A stretch of DNA of 64,000 nt from Actinoplanes italicus (GTDB lineage: Bacteria; Actinomycetota; Actinomycetes; Mycobacteriales; Micromonosporaceae). The stretch covers positions 124,001 to 188,000 of the forward strand of contig NZ_PVMZ01000021.1 in NCBI RefSeq assembly GCF_003001815.1. Direction: 5' to 3'. Below the pieces are notes generated by a model. That model searched no databases and was not told where the DNA came from. It saw nothing but the letters and a program-made list of their open reading frames with translations. A program made the translations under genes and the position numbers. This document shows, piece by piece, positions 7,542-15,576 of this stretch (the stretch's first letter is position 1; each line of letters begins with the position of its first letter).

Positions 7542-8675
7542 TCAGCTGCCCGCAGCTCCGACTTCCCAGCTCGGCACCGGGACGGCAGCGTCGCCATCCG
7601 GACCGGCGTATTCCAGCAGCACAAGCGCGATGTCGTCCTCGAGACGCCCGTAGACCCAGTCGACCAGGGCCGTCTCCAGCGACGCCAGGCCGTCCCCGAC
7701 AGTGCCGTGGCCCAGCAGGCGCCACGCACGGTCGGCGGTCGGGAAGAACTCGCCCTCCCGGCGGGCCTCACCGAGCCCGTCCGTGAACAACAGCAGCCGG
7801 TCACCCGGCTCCAGCCGCTCCACACGTGCCTTCACCTCGGGCATGAACCCGAGCGGCGGAGCCGGTGCCGGTGGTTCCAGCGGGATGACCTGTCCCCGCC
7901 GCAGCAGCAGCGGCGCAGGGTGTCCACAGTTGACGATCGTCAGGGTGCCGCCACGCTCCTCGACCAGCGCGGCGGTCACGAAGTCCTCATCGCCGACGCT
8001 GCGGGCCACGGCACGGTCCAGATCCTGGACGATCGATTTCAGATCGGCACGCTCGTACGCCACATGCCGGTACGAGCCGAGCACGATGCTCGCCAGGCGA
8101 ACCGCGTCCAGGCCCTTGCCCCGCACGTCGCCGATGATGATCCGCACGCCGTACGGCGTGTTCAGCGCCTCGTAGAGGTCACCGCCGATGTCCGCGGCCG
8201 CGGTCGCCGAGATGTACCGGCCGGCCACCGCGAGCGCGCCCACCTGCGGCCCGATCGGGCGTAGCACCGCCTGCTGGGCCACCGACGCGAGGCGTACCAG
8301 CTCGGTGATCTTCTCCGACTGCCGCTCCCGGACGGTCGCTCCGGCCGCCGCGACACCGGTGGCCAGCACGATGCCCATCAGATTGACCAGACCGGCCATG
8401 CCCTGCACGTCGCCGGCCATCCCGACGAAGACGGCCCCGACCACGGTCGCGAGGACGCCGGCACCGAGGACCACCTGCCAGACGGCGAAGACCGCGGTGA
8501 GGAACGGAAGCGCCGCCAGCAGGCCGACGTAGCGCGGCTCCGGATCGCGATCCGCGAGCTCCAAGGCGGACACGACAGCGAGCAGCACAAGGGCCGCGCC
8601 GAGGCCGGCGCGGTTCCCTGGGCTCAGCGGGTGTCGTCCCGCCAGAAAATCAGGCATGGTTCCGCCGAACAGCAT
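7542..8675 (-). CDS. Membrane-anchored SpoIIE-type PP2C phosphatase
   Basis: A 377-residue protein with three to four N-terminal transmembrane helices (residues about 22-110) and a C-terminal SpoIIE/RsbU phosphatase domain. Conserved metal-binding segments are AAADIGGDLYEA, GDVRGKGLDAVRLA, NCGHPAPLLLR and LFTDGLGEARR. Such enzymes dephosphorylate anti-anti-sigma proteins (STAS) in partner-switching pathways. No STAS or RsbW gene is next to it, so the target is unknown. Two starts are possible, ATG 8675 or ATG 8657 (MPDFLAG); neither has a clear ribosome site. An ordinary DGXG...PP2C fold is seen and all key acidic residues appear present. Confidence 0.88.
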   Translation of the reverse strand: MLFGGTMPDFLAGRHPLSPGNRAGLGAALVLLAVVSALELADRDPEPRYVGLLAALPFLTAVFAVWQVVLGAGVLATVVGAVFVGMAGDVQGMAGLVNLMGIVLATGVAAAGATVRERQSEKITELVRLASVAQQAVLRPIGPQVGALAVAGRYISATAAADIGGDLYEALNTPYGVRIIIGDVRGKGLDAVRLASIVLGSYRHVAYERADLKSIVQDLDRAVARSVGDEDFVTAALVEERGGTLTIVNCGHPAPLLLRRGQVIPLEPPAPAPPLGFMPEVKARVERLEPGDRLLLFTDGLGEARREGEFFPTADRAWRLLGHGTVGDGLASLETALVDWVYGRLEDDIALVLLEYAGPDGDAAVPVPSWEVGAAGS

Positions 8676-8798
8676 GCCCGATCGACCTGACGTCGGGCAT
8701 CAACTTGACCCGTAGGCTGAGTCGGTTCTGACCCGACGTTCGTACCGGTGTCATTCGGTCGGTCCAAGAAGAACGGCCGCCGGTGACAGGATGTTCGC

Positions 8799-9341
8799 GT
8801 GACCGACGATCTCCGTGATCTCCTGCGAACCGCCTTCACCTGGACCGATCTCGGTCCCGGCCACGATTATCTGGTCAGCGACCGCTCCGGCTGGTGGCGC
8901 GATCCGAGGATCCTCGACGGTTTGGGACCCGCTCTGGCCGCTCTGTTCCGCGCCGATCGGCCGACCGTCGTCGTGTCGCCCGAAGTGACCGGATTCATGG
9001 TCGGGCCGCTCGTGGCGCGCGCGCTCGGGGTGGGATTCGTCGAGGCATACCGCGCCGGCGCCCGCAGAGCCATCGCAGAGCCGATGATCTGGGGCGACGT
9101 ACCCGCCGACCACCGTGGCGACGTTCAGCGCCTGGGAGTGCGGGAGAGACTGCTCGCGCCCACCGACCGTGTTCTCGTCGTCGACGACTGGGCATCCACC
9201 GGTTCGCAAGCCCGCGGGCTGCGTGGGCTGCTCGGTGACCGGTACCTGGGTGCTGCGGTGATCGTCGACGAATGCCCGCCCGCGGTCTCGGCCGAGCTCT
9301 CGATCAGGGGCCTGCTGACCGGAATGGACCTCGACCCCTGA
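8799..9341 (+). CDS. Phosphoribosyltransferase-family protein
   Basis: A 180-residue type I PRTase-like protein. The PRPP-binding loop reads RVLVVDDWASTGSQARGL, the expected hydrophobic-DD-x4-TG pattern, and a beta strand before it carries TVVVSPEVTGFMVGPLVA, similar to the adenine phosphoribosyltransferase loop. The C-terminal flexible region is short. The enzyme is likely cytoplasmic and may act in purine or pyrimidine salvage, but the base specificity cannot be read from the sequence. A GTG start is used. It is divergent from the SpoIIE-type phosphatase and convergent with the YCII gene. Confidence 0.82.
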   Translation: MTDDLRDLLRTAFTWTDLGPGHDYLVSDRSGWWRDPRILDGLGPALAALFRADRPTVVVSPEVTGFMVGPLVARALGVGFVEAYRAGARRAIAEPMIWGDVPADHRGDVQRLGVRERLLAPTDRVLVVDDWASTGSQARGLRGLLGDRYLGAAVIVDECPPAVSAELSIRGLLTGMDLDP

Positions 9342-9351
9342 TCAAGGTGGA

Positions 9352-9639
9352 CTAACGGGCGCGTTTGTAGTCCGCCAGCGCTCCGCGGGTCGGGTGCCAG
9401 CCGGTCGCCGTGTAGGCGGCCAGGCCCCGGACCACATACGGGTCGCGGGCGATGATTTCCTGCGCCTCGGCCTCGGTGTCGACGTCCAGCAGGATGATGC
9501 CGCCGGTCGGTGGGTCGATCCGGCCGGCGGTCACCGCGTATCCGCCGCGCTCCAGCTCGGCGATGAAGTCCAGGTGGTCCGCACGTGCCGCGTCCACCTC
9601 GGCGAGCGGCTTCAGGTATGTCGAGATCATCAGATACAC
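9352..9639 (-). CDS. YCII-domain protein (YciI-like)
   Basis: A 95-residue protein with the YCII fold: start VYLMISTYLKPLAEVDAARA, a central HLDFIAELERGG segment holding the conserved His, and the DPPTGGIILLDV strand followed by RDPYVVRGLA. The family is a dimeric ferredoxin-like fold of mostly unknown catalytic role. The GTG at 9639 is favoured over an upstream extension because homologues start with a (M/V)YL(L/M)ISTYL sequence. It is convergent with the phosphoribosyltransferase gene and divergent from the YcxB-like gene. Confidence 0.85.
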   Translation of the reverse strand: MYLMISTYLKPLAEVDAARADHLDFIAELERGGYAVTAGRIDPPTGGIILLDVDTEAEAQEIIARDPYVVRGLAAYTATGWHPTRGALADYKRAR

Positions 9640-9714
9640 GCCACCATCGTAGATCGCGTCAGACCTGCACCGCTCGGGCGGCGATGCCGGGTCGGCCGTC
9701 CGGATGGTGCCGAT

Positions 9715-10221
9715 ATGCCCGAGGCGGAAGCTACCTTTCATCAGGTGCAGATCCAGATCACCGCGGTTTCCGACCCGGCGCTGATCGCGGCCGCCACCCG
9801 GCACGGCCTACGCCGTCCGGTCCTGGCGGCCCGTCTCGTCGGGTGGGCGTTCCTGCTGCTCGCCGCTCTTTCGCTGGCCGTCACCGGCGATCTGAGTCCG
9901 ACGCTGCTGGTGGGCGGGGCGGCGCTCGCCGTACTCGTTCCGGTGGCGCTGCTCAACCACACCGCGCGCAGCCTGCGAACCGAACAGGTCACCACCTACG
10001 AGATCAGCACGGGCGGCATCGCCAGTTCAAATACGGAGAGCCGGCATTCGTACGCCTGGCGTGCCGTCCGTTCGGTCGAACACCTCTCCGGGCAGCTGCT
10101 GTTCCGGATGCGTGGCGCCCGCCTCCTGCCGGTCCCGACCGCCGGACTCAGCCCCGCCGAGATCGAGCAGGTCCTCGGTGCGGCCTCGGCCAACGGCCTT
10201 CGGGTACGGCGTTTCGCCTGA
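9715..10221 (+). CDS. YcxB-like membrane protein
   Basis: A 168-residue protein with two adjacent transmembrane helices (about residues 43-80, containing GWAFLLLAALSLAVTG) followed by a cytoplasmic domain. That domain has the typical YcxB-like C-terminal pattern: TTYEISTGGIASSN, then YAWRAVRSVEHLSGQLLFRM and LLPVPTAGLSPAE. Function is not known for this family. It is divergent from the YCII gene and convergent with dcd, separated by 15 bases. Confidence 0.7.
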   Translation: MPEAEATFHQVQIQITAVSDPALIAAATRHGLRRPVLAARLVGWAFLLLAALSLAVTGDLSPTLLVGGAALAVLVPVALLNHTARSLRTEQVTTYEISTGGIASSNTESRHSYAWRAVRSVEHLSGQLLFRMRGARLLPVPTAGLSPAEIEQVLGAASANGLRVRRFA

Positions 10222-10236
10222 CCGGGCCAACGCCCG

Positions 10237-10815
10237 TCAGAGGGTGGGCCAGGTGCGGAAGTTCTGTGCCGACCGGCTCGCTGTCGGCCCGCGCTGCCCC
10301 TGGTAGCGGGAGCCGTAGACGGCCGACCCATACGGGTGTTCGGCCGGGCTGGACAGCCGGAAGATGCACAGCTGACCGATCTTCATCCCCGGCCAGAGCT
10401 TGATCGGCAGGTTGGCCACGTTGGAGAGCTCCAGCGTGACGTGCCCTGAGAATCCCGGGTCGATGAATCCCGCCGTCGAGTGAGTCAGTAGGCCGAGACG
10501 GCCCAGACTGCTCTTACCCTCCAGCCGAGCAGCAAGATCCTGTCCGAGAGTGATCACTTCAAGCGTCGAGGCCAGAACGAACTCACCCGGGTGCAGCACG
10601 AACGGCTGGCCGTCCTCCACCTCCACCGGCGCGGTCAGCTCATCCTGCTGCTCCGCCGGGTCGATGTGCGTGTACAGGTGGTTGTTGAACACCCGGAAGA
10701 ACCGGTCCAGCCGGACGTCGATGCTGGACGGCTGCATGAGCGACGGCTCGAACGGCTCCAGCGAGAGCCCGCCGGCCTTGATTTCGGAGACGAGGTCGCG
10801 GTCGGAGAGCAGCAC
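10237..10815 (-). CDS. dcd: dCTP deaminase (Dcd)
   Basis: A 192-residue enzyme of the trimeric dUTPase/Dcd fold, making dUTP (or dUMP if bifunctional) from dCTP for thymidylate synthesis. The start VLLSDRDLVSEIKAGGLSLE and the motifs QPSSIDVRLDRFFRVFNNH, EGKSSLGRLGLLTHSTAGFI and DPGFSGHVTLELSNVANLPI are nearly the mycobacterial sequence. The mycobacterial enzyme is a bifunctional dCTP deaminase/dUTPase, so bifunctionality is plausible here. The GTG at 10815 matches the family start. A LexA-type SOS box lies 98 bases upstream, between it and the divergent PNPOx-like gene. Confidence 0.95.
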   Translation of the reverse strand: MLLSDRDLVSEIKAGGLSLEPFEPSLMQPSSIDVRLDRFFRVFNNHLYTHIDPAEQQDELTAPVEVEDGQPFVLHPGEFVLASTLEVITLGQDLAARLEGKSSLGRLGLLTHSTAGFIDPGFSGHVTLELSNVANLPIKLWPGMKIGQLCIFRLSSPAEHPYGSAVYGSRYQGQRGPTASRSAQNFRTWPTL

Positions 10816-10912
10816 GCTGACACCATACCGACCATCCGGCGACATGCCCGATTCGGGCGCGCCGCATCGGGCAGGCTCGAAATCACCCGAACCGGCGTGT
10901 TCGCTGGCTGTC

Positions 10913-10928
10913 TCGAACGTATGTTCGA
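10913..10928. promoter_or_regulatory. LexA SOS box
   Basis: TCGAACGTATGTTCGA is a perfect inverted repeat fitting the actinobacterial/Bacillus LexA consensus CGAAC-N4-GTTCG. It directly abuts the -10 (TAGAAT, 10929-10934) of the plus-strand gene that starts at 10941. It is also 98 bases upstream of dcd on the other strand. Confidence 0.8.
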
Positions 10929-10941
10929 TAGAATACGGCCA
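10929..10941 (+). promoter_or_regulatory. Promoter -10 with leaderless start
   Basis: TAGAAT at 10929-10934 lies six bases before the ATG at 10941, so transcription should begin at the start codon. There is no Shine-Dalgarno, as expected for a leaderless actinobacterial message. The overlapping SOS box would occlude this promoter when LexA is bound. Confidence 0.6.
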
Positions 10942-11447
10942 TGGCTTCCTGGTCCGATTTCGCCGCCGCCGAGCCGGCGCTCGCCGACGGCATCCGTGCG
11001 CTTCTCCAGCAGTACGGCCCCGGCATGGGCTACCTGGCGACCATCCGCCCCGACGGCGGTCCACGCGTCCACCCGGTCTCGCCGGTCTTCACCGGCGACG
11101 GCCTCTTCTGCTTCATCGTCGACTCGCCGAAGCGCCGCGACCTGGAACGCGACGGGCGTTACGCCCTCCACGCCTACCCACCAGAGGACAACGACGACGA
11201 GGCCACACTGACCGGCCACGCCGTTCCCGTCCATGATCCCCGCGTCATCACCCACCTGGCCGGCACCCTGCACGCCTCACCGGACGTCGACTGGCGTCTC
11301 TTCGAGCTCACCGTCGACACCGCCATGCTCCGCCGCCACGGCCCGGCGGGCGCCCTGCCACTGGCAGCCACCCCGTTCCTCCCGGCGTACGCGCGGACCT
11401 GGCATGCACCGAGCCGCTTACCCACCCTGGTGGCCGTCGCCAGTTGA
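10941..11447 (+). CDS. PNPOx-like FMN/F420-binding split-barrel protein
   Basis: A 168-residue protein of the pyridoxamine 5'-phosphate oxidase-like split-barrel superfamily. The N-terminal strand pair GYLATIRPDGGPRVHPVSPV and the following CFIVDSPKRRDLERDGRYAL are the flavin-phosphate binding elements typical of the actinobacterial F420/FMN-dependent group. It is not a true PdxH (too short and lacking the substrate residues). Function is therefore an unknown redox or cofactor-binding role. The message looks leaderless, and the LexA-type box just upstream implies DNA-damage control. Confidence 0.8.
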   Translation: MASWSDFAAAEPALADGIRALLQQYGPGMGYLATIRPDGGPRVHPVSPVFTGDGLFCFIVDSPKRRDLERDGRYALHAYPPEDNDDEATLTGHAVPVHDPRVITHLAGTLHASPDVDWRLFELTVDTAMLRRHGPAGALPLAATPFLPAYARTWHAPSRLPTLVAVAS

Positions 11448-11588
11448 CGGCCGCTGAATGCGCTCGGCCGATCCGGTTCAGTCACGGGCACGGCCGAGTA
11501 GGGCTGCTCCGGGTTCGGCAGCACGGGGATGCCGAACCCGGGGCGGTGCCGCCACCGAGTCGGATAATCAGGTACAGTGAGGCAGCTT

Positions 11589-11659
11589 GCGGGTGTAGTT
11601 CAATGGCAGAACATCAGCTTCCCAAGCTGACAGCGCGGGTTCGATTCCCGTCACCCGCT
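11589..11659 (+). tRNA. tRNA-Gly (anticodon CCC)
   Basis: A 71-base tRNA with acceptor stem GCGGGTG/CACCCGC, discriminator T, anticodon stem TCAGC/GCTGA and loop TTCCCAA, giving anticodon CCC (reads GGG). The T-arm GCGGGTTCGATTCCCGT is intact. No CCA is encoded. Confidence 0.96.
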
Positions 11660-11715
11660 CAGAGGCGGAGGCCTGTGTCCACGGAGTGCGTGGACCGGGC
11701 CTCTTCGCATTTCTA

Positions 11716-11734
11716 CTGGGGGCCGAGCCCCCAG
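11716..11734 (+). terminator. Hairpin downstream of tRNA-Gly
   Basis: CTGGGGGC-CGA-GCCCCCAG, a perfect 8-bp stem with a three-base loop, 57 bases after the tRNA. The surrounding text (TCTAC...GGGCCGAGCCCCC...ACCCCGC) resembles the sequence after tRNA-Leu at 35100-35132, so it looks like a shared post-tRNA element. Confidence 0.55.
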
Positions 11735-12458
11735 ACCCCGCGTTACGGGCACTCTCGGTCAGCGGGTTGCAGCGTTCTTCGGCGGTGAGCTGGCGCTCAC
11801 GCCGGCCACGCTTTGCGTGGCGGCTCGACCTCGACCTCGGCCTTGACCTCGCGGATGCTGGTCTACGCCTCTGACAATGGGGAGCCCGTATCTCGGGTGA
11901 CAACGGGAGCCCGTATCTCAGGTGACAACGGGGAGCCCGTATCTCAGGCGGGATCGATGGTGCCAATTGCGCCTGGTTGGTGGCTTGCCGCTTCGCCGTG
12001 TCGGCTTGGCTCGCACCGGCGATCCTGGTCGGTCGAGGTGTCCGACGGCATCGGACGATGCTGCGCCGCTGTGGGAGCCGCTGTCCATCCGGGCGTCGCG
12101 CTTCGCTATAGCCCTCAGCGGCGGCTGCGGGGGCCGCAACACGAGCGCACGATGAACCGCGAGCTGTCCCTCCGAACGGATTGCGGACGCCAATCCATTC
12201 GTGGCCTACGGCGCGGCATGGCATGGCATCGCATCGCATCGGCCCGGCCGAGGTTCAGCAGCTTGCGACCAGCCTCACGGTGGGCGACATGGCGCCACCT
12301 TATAGATCTTGGGAGCTTGGGGTTGCGGACGCGGCGAAACCTCACAAGATCGCCGGGGGTGACGACGGGTGACGACGGGTGAGCTGGAATTAGTTGCTTT
12401 TGCTGGGCGGCCGGGCCGCTGGCGACACCCGCCCTTGGCGGCGTGGCCGCCCGTGGGA
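11735..12458. other. Gene-poor intergenic region
   Basis: No convincing gene. It contains a threefold 26-bp tandem repeat (11872-11948), short iterations GGCATGGCATGGCATCGCATCGCATCGG-like at 12214-12242 and duplicated GACGGGTGAC at 12361-12379. Open frames exist on both strands but lack ribosome sites, recognisable motifs and normal codon use. It may be the remnant of decayed genes. Confidence 0.6.
11872..11948. repeat. Three tandem copies of a ~26-bp repeat
   Basis: Copies begin at 11872, 11898 and 11923 with the core TGACAAYGGG(G)AGCCCGTATC followed by TCRGG. They differ at two to three positions and by one base in length. The unit has no long internal inverted repeat, so it is not a simple terminator. 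Its function is unknown. Confidence 0.8.
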
Positions 12459-12490
12459 AAGCCCGGCCGGTAACGAGACCGGCCGGGCTT
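12459..12490 (-). terminator. Intrinsic terminator of the glycosyltransferase operon
   Basis: A perfect 13-bp stem (AAGCCCGGCCGGT and its complement) with a six-base loop, downstream of the minus-strand GT2 gene. Confidence 0.88.
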
Positions 12491-12527
12491 CTGGCTGCTA
12501 CGGCAGCTGAGGGTGAAAGACCCAGGT

Positions 12528-13778
12528 TCAGCGGTCGGCGGGCGTCGCCGCGACTGTCTCCGGGGTCTTCTGGCGGGGAATCGTCACCGCGGGCGTGGCC
12601 GCAACGGTCTCCGGGACCGGGCGAGCACCACGCAAGGTGACCAGGCTGGTGAAGAGGCCGGAGAAGATGCCGATCACGCCGAGACCGATGGCCGTCGCCG
12701 ACGGGAGGACCAGGCGGATGGTGCCGCGCGGGTCGAGGTTGCCGAAGTCGGCCTCGCCCCACGTGGTCAGCGCGATCACCGTGCCGACGAGACCGAGCAC
12801 GACCAGCGAAAGGCCGCCCAGGATGGACCGTTCGAAGCCGAGCCACCGGGCGAGACGGCTGGGTCGCGCGCGGCGTACCAATCCCTCGAATTCGCCGTAA
12901 AGCTGTGCCGCGGCGCCGAACAGGAAGATCTGCGCTCCGATCAGGACGGCGAGGCAGGCGTACACGAGCGCGTTGATGTCGAATTCGACGCCTGCGATCG
13001 TGCGGGCTCCGGTGGACAGCGCGGCGGTGCTGAGCAGGCCCAGGACGAACAGGATCAGGCCGGGCCAGAGCAGCGTGCGGCGCGGGGCGAAGACCAGCAG
13101 GAAGCGCAGGTGCCGCCAGCCGTCGCGCCAGGTGCGCAGGTGGGGCGGGCGGCTGCGGCCGTCGGGCTTGAGGGTGGTCGGCACCTCGACCATGTCGTAA
13201 CCGCTGAGGGCGGCGCGGACGACGAGCTCGGAGGCGAACTCCATGCCGGGCATCCGCAGGTCGAGGGCGCGGATCCGGTCGGCGTTGAAACCACGGATGC
13301 CGCAGTGGAAGTCGCCGATGCCCTTGAGGCCGAAGAGCGCCCGGCCCAGCCAGGAGAGGACCGGGTTGCCCAGGTAGCGGTGCAGGAACGGCATGGCGCC
13401 GGGCGCGATGCCACCCCGGAAGCGGTTGCCCATGACGACGTCGTGGCCGGCGCGGAGCTGCTCGATGAAGGGGCCGAGTGTCGACAGGTCGTACGAGTCG
13501 TCGGCGTCCGCCATGATCACGTAGCGTCCGCGGGCCTCTTTGATGCCGTTGATCAGTGCGGCGCCGTAGCCACGCTGCGGAGCGTGCACGACCCGGGCGC
13601 CTGCGGCGCGCGCGATCTCCTGCGAGCCGTCGGTCGAGCCGTTGTCGCTGACCAGCACCTCGCCTTCGACGCCCAGTTCAGCGAGGGAGGCGAGCGCCTT
13701 GCGGACGCAGACCTCGAGGGTCTCGGCCTCGTTGAGGCACGGCATCAGGACTGTGACTTCAAGATCGGCGGAACTCAT
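12528..13778 (-). CDS. GT2-family membrane glycosyltransferase (polyprenol-phosphate sugar transferase type)
   Basis: A 416-residue protein. The N-terminal GT-A domain carries VTVLMPCLNEAETLE, the VLVSDNGSTDGSQEIA strand and the DxD-type metal site in YVIMADADDSYDL. The C-terminal third has about four transmembrane helices. This resembles dolichyl/polyprenyl-phosphate mannosyl- or glucosyltransferases, which load a lipid carrier at the inner leaflet of the membrane. Its ATG overlaps the TGA of the upstream GT39-like gene (ATGA), suggesting that the pair builds and then uses a lipid-linked sugar. The final segment contains short Pro/Thr repeats (PETVAATPA twice). Donor sugar is unknown. Confidence 0.88.
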   Translation of the reverse strand: MSSADLEVTVLMPCLNEAETLEVCVRKALASLAELGVEGEVLVSDNGSTDGSQEIARAAGARVVHAPQRGYGAALINGIKEARGRYVIMADADDSYDLSTLGPFIEQLRAGHDVVMGNRFRGGIAPGAMPFLHRYLGNPVLSWLGRALFGLKGIGDFHCGIRGFNADRIRALDLRMPGMEFASELVVRAALSGYDMVEVPTTLKPDGRSRPPHLRTWRDGWRHLRFLLVFAPRRTLLWPGLILFVLGLLSTAALSTGARTIAGVEFDINALVYACLAVLIGAQIFLFGAAAQLYGEFEGLVRRARPSRLARWLGFERSILGGLSLVVLGLVGTVIALTTWGEADFGNLDPRGTIRLVLPSATAIGLGVIGIFSGLFTSLVTLRGARPVPETVAATPAVTIPRQKTPETVAATPADR

Positions 13779-15364
13779 TTTTCGCCTTCGGGTCGAGGGG
13801 TTCTTGCAACTTCGTTGACCCGGCCGAGGGCGGGTCGAGGGGTCTCTGCAACTTCGTTGACCCGGCTGACGCCGGGTCGAGGGGTCTCCGCAACTTCGTT
13901 GACCCGGCTGACGGCGGGTCGGGGGGTTCTTGCAACTTCGTTGATCCGGCTGATGGCCAGCACCAGCCCGAGGGGGATGAGCAGCACCGCGGGAATGGCG
14001 TAACGGTGGTCGAAGAGACTCGTTGCCACGGTGAGGACCATCAGGCCGATTCCGGCGCCGACGAAGAGCAGAGCGTCGGCGGCGTTCCGCCATGAGCCTC
14101 GGCGGGGGCGCCAGACGGCGGCGAAGACGGCTGCCAGGAAGCCGATCAGGTAGAGCGGTCCGGGGGTGGTGACGATCTCACCGTAGGCGTGGAACTGACG
14201 TGCGCCGGGAATCGTACCGGGGTCGGACGGCAGCGGCGCGAGGAGAGGCTCGGTGACCGGTGTGTACTGTCGCGGCTCGCAGTCGGCCTTGCCGGGCGCG
14301 ACCGGCGGGATCCACCAGTTCGCCAGGCAGGCGGCACCGCCGACAATGGGGGGACGCGGGTAGAAGTGCCAGGACGTCTGCTCGGCGACCATGAGCAGAT
14401 AATCTCCCGGCTGCTGCTTGATCACCGCGTTCGCGAACCCACCGAGGATCTTGTCGTCCTCCACGTCGGGGTAGTACTTGCGTGCCGGGCTGGCGTTGCT
14501 CCAGATGTACATGTCCGGCCGCTGGTCCCAATTGTCCGGAACCTCTGGCATGCAGAGCAATCGCTCTTCCGTGGTCAGTTCGAGCCGGTCACAGTCGGCG
14601 ATCGGTGCGACACGGGCGTACAGGAATCGTCCGGAGTACTGCCCGAACGCGTAGACGCCGTGGCTGTGCTCGTACCAGACCAGGTAGCTGCCGAGAACCG
14701 CCAGGATCGGGAGGCAGAACGCGATCAGCCGCGTGATCCCGACACGCCGGATCAGCAGGTAGACGCCGGCCAGCGCGATGATCGGCAGACCCGTCGTACG
14801 GGTGACGGCGGCGAAGCCGAGCAGGGTTCCACCGAGAGCGGCGGCCGCCCAGCCGAGGCGGTCGCGCCAGGCGATCGCGAAGAGTCCACCGGCGGTCAGC
14901 GCGACATATGCCGTTTCCGTGAGCACATAGTGCTCAAGAGTGAGCTGGCGTGCGTCCACGGCGAGCGGAATGAAGGCGACCGCGGCGATCCACGGCTTGA
15001 TACCCCGGCGGACGGCGAAGGCGTATCCGACGACGAGCAGGACGACACCGATCACGTGCTGGGCGATCGCGAGCCAGATATAGGGCTTCTGCACGAACGG
15101 CTGGATCAGGAAGGAGTAGCCGTGCGGACGGACCTGGCTGGGTATCCCGGTGGCGGCCGCATCCACATAGAACCGACTGTCCGGAAAAAAGAACGCGTAT
15201 TGGTAAGTAACGGTAAAAGCTACCCGTAACGCGATCGCGACAGCCAGGACCAGGAGGAGCACGACATGCCTGCGAGCCAGTGCGACCAGGCGTCGGTGAT
15301 AAGGAGTGACGGCGTCAGAGCTCTGCTCCGACGTGGAACGTCCCGTCTCGGTATCGGCTAGCAA
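13775..15364 (-). CDS. Multi-pass membrane glycosyltransferase-like protein (GT39/ArnT-type fold)
   Basis: A 529-residue protein with about 11 transmembrane helices. The first periplasmic loop has FFFPDSRFYVDAAATG, with the acidic residue after helix 1 expected for GT-C enzymes that use polyprenyl-phosphate sugars. A large extracytoplasmic loop (about residues 240-385) holds several cysteines. The C-terminal tail is four tandem 14-residue repeats of the form VSRVNEVAETPRPG, encoded by 42-bp DNA repeats. TTG at 15364 is the only upstream start; GGGTG lies before it. It is coupled to the downstream GT2 gene. Acceptor (protein or wall polymer) is unknown. Confidence 0.75.
   Translation of the reverse strand: MLADTETGRSTSEQSSDAVTPYHRRLVALARRHVVLLLVLAVAIALRVAFTVTYQYAFFFPDSRFYVDAAATGIPSQVRPHGYSFLIQPFVQKPYIWLAIAQHVIGVVLLVVGYAFAVRRGIKPWIAAVAFIPLAVDARQLTLEHYVLTETAYVALTAGGLFAIAWRDRLGWAAAALGGTLLGFAAVTRTTGLPIIALAGVYLLIRRVGITRLIAFCLPILAVLGSYLVWYEHSHGVYAFGQYSGRFLYARVAPIADCDRLELTTEERLLCMPEVPDNWDQRPDMYIWSNASPARKYYPDVEDDKILGGFANAVIKQQPGDYLLMVAEQTSWHFYPRPPIVGGAACLANWWIPPVAPGKADCEPRQYTPVTEPLLAPLPSDPGTIPGARQFHAYGEIVTTPGPLYLIGFLAAVFAAVWRPRRGSWRNAADALLFVGAGIGLMVLTVATSLFDHRYAIPAVLLIPLGLVLAISRINEVARTPRPAVSRVNEVAETPRPGVSRVNEVAETPRPALGRVNEVARTPRPEGEK
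13790..13957. repeat. Four tandem 42-bp repeats inside a coding region
   Basis: Units begin at 13790, 13832, 13874 and 13916. Each includes GCAACTTCGTTGACC, containing the short inverted repeat CAAC-TTC-GTTG, and a nested GGGTC...GACCC pair. Because 42 is a multiple of three, they add 14 residues each to the C-terminus of the GT39-like protein without breaking the frame. Confidence 0.9.
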
Positions 15365-15530
15365 TGATCACCCAACGTCTATCCACGAAATTGCAGCCGA
15401 ACTTAGCAGGGGATTCCACGCGCGGTCAGCTCCGGACGGTCAATGTTCGTGACGATTGCGGCAATCCATTTGAATGCGTACGCCTCGGTGACCACGTGGC
15501 TACGCTTAGCGCCAGAAACGGACGGTGAAT

Positions 15531-15575
15531 CACGCAGAGTGCCGAAGTCCAGTGAGGACTCCGGCACTCTGTGTG
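15531..15575 (-). terminator. Intrinsic terminator after the LamG-like gene
   Basis: A 20-bp imperfect stem (CACGCAGAGTGCCGAAGTCC against GGACTCCGGCACTCTGTGTG) with a five-base loop, at the 3' end of the LamG-like gene. Confidence 0.8.
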
Positions 15576-15576
15576 A

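Noticed and set aside
12513..14003. Plus-strand open frame over the GT2 and GT39 genes
   Set aside because: Shadow containing the translated repeat; the minus-strand GT2 motifs are decisive.
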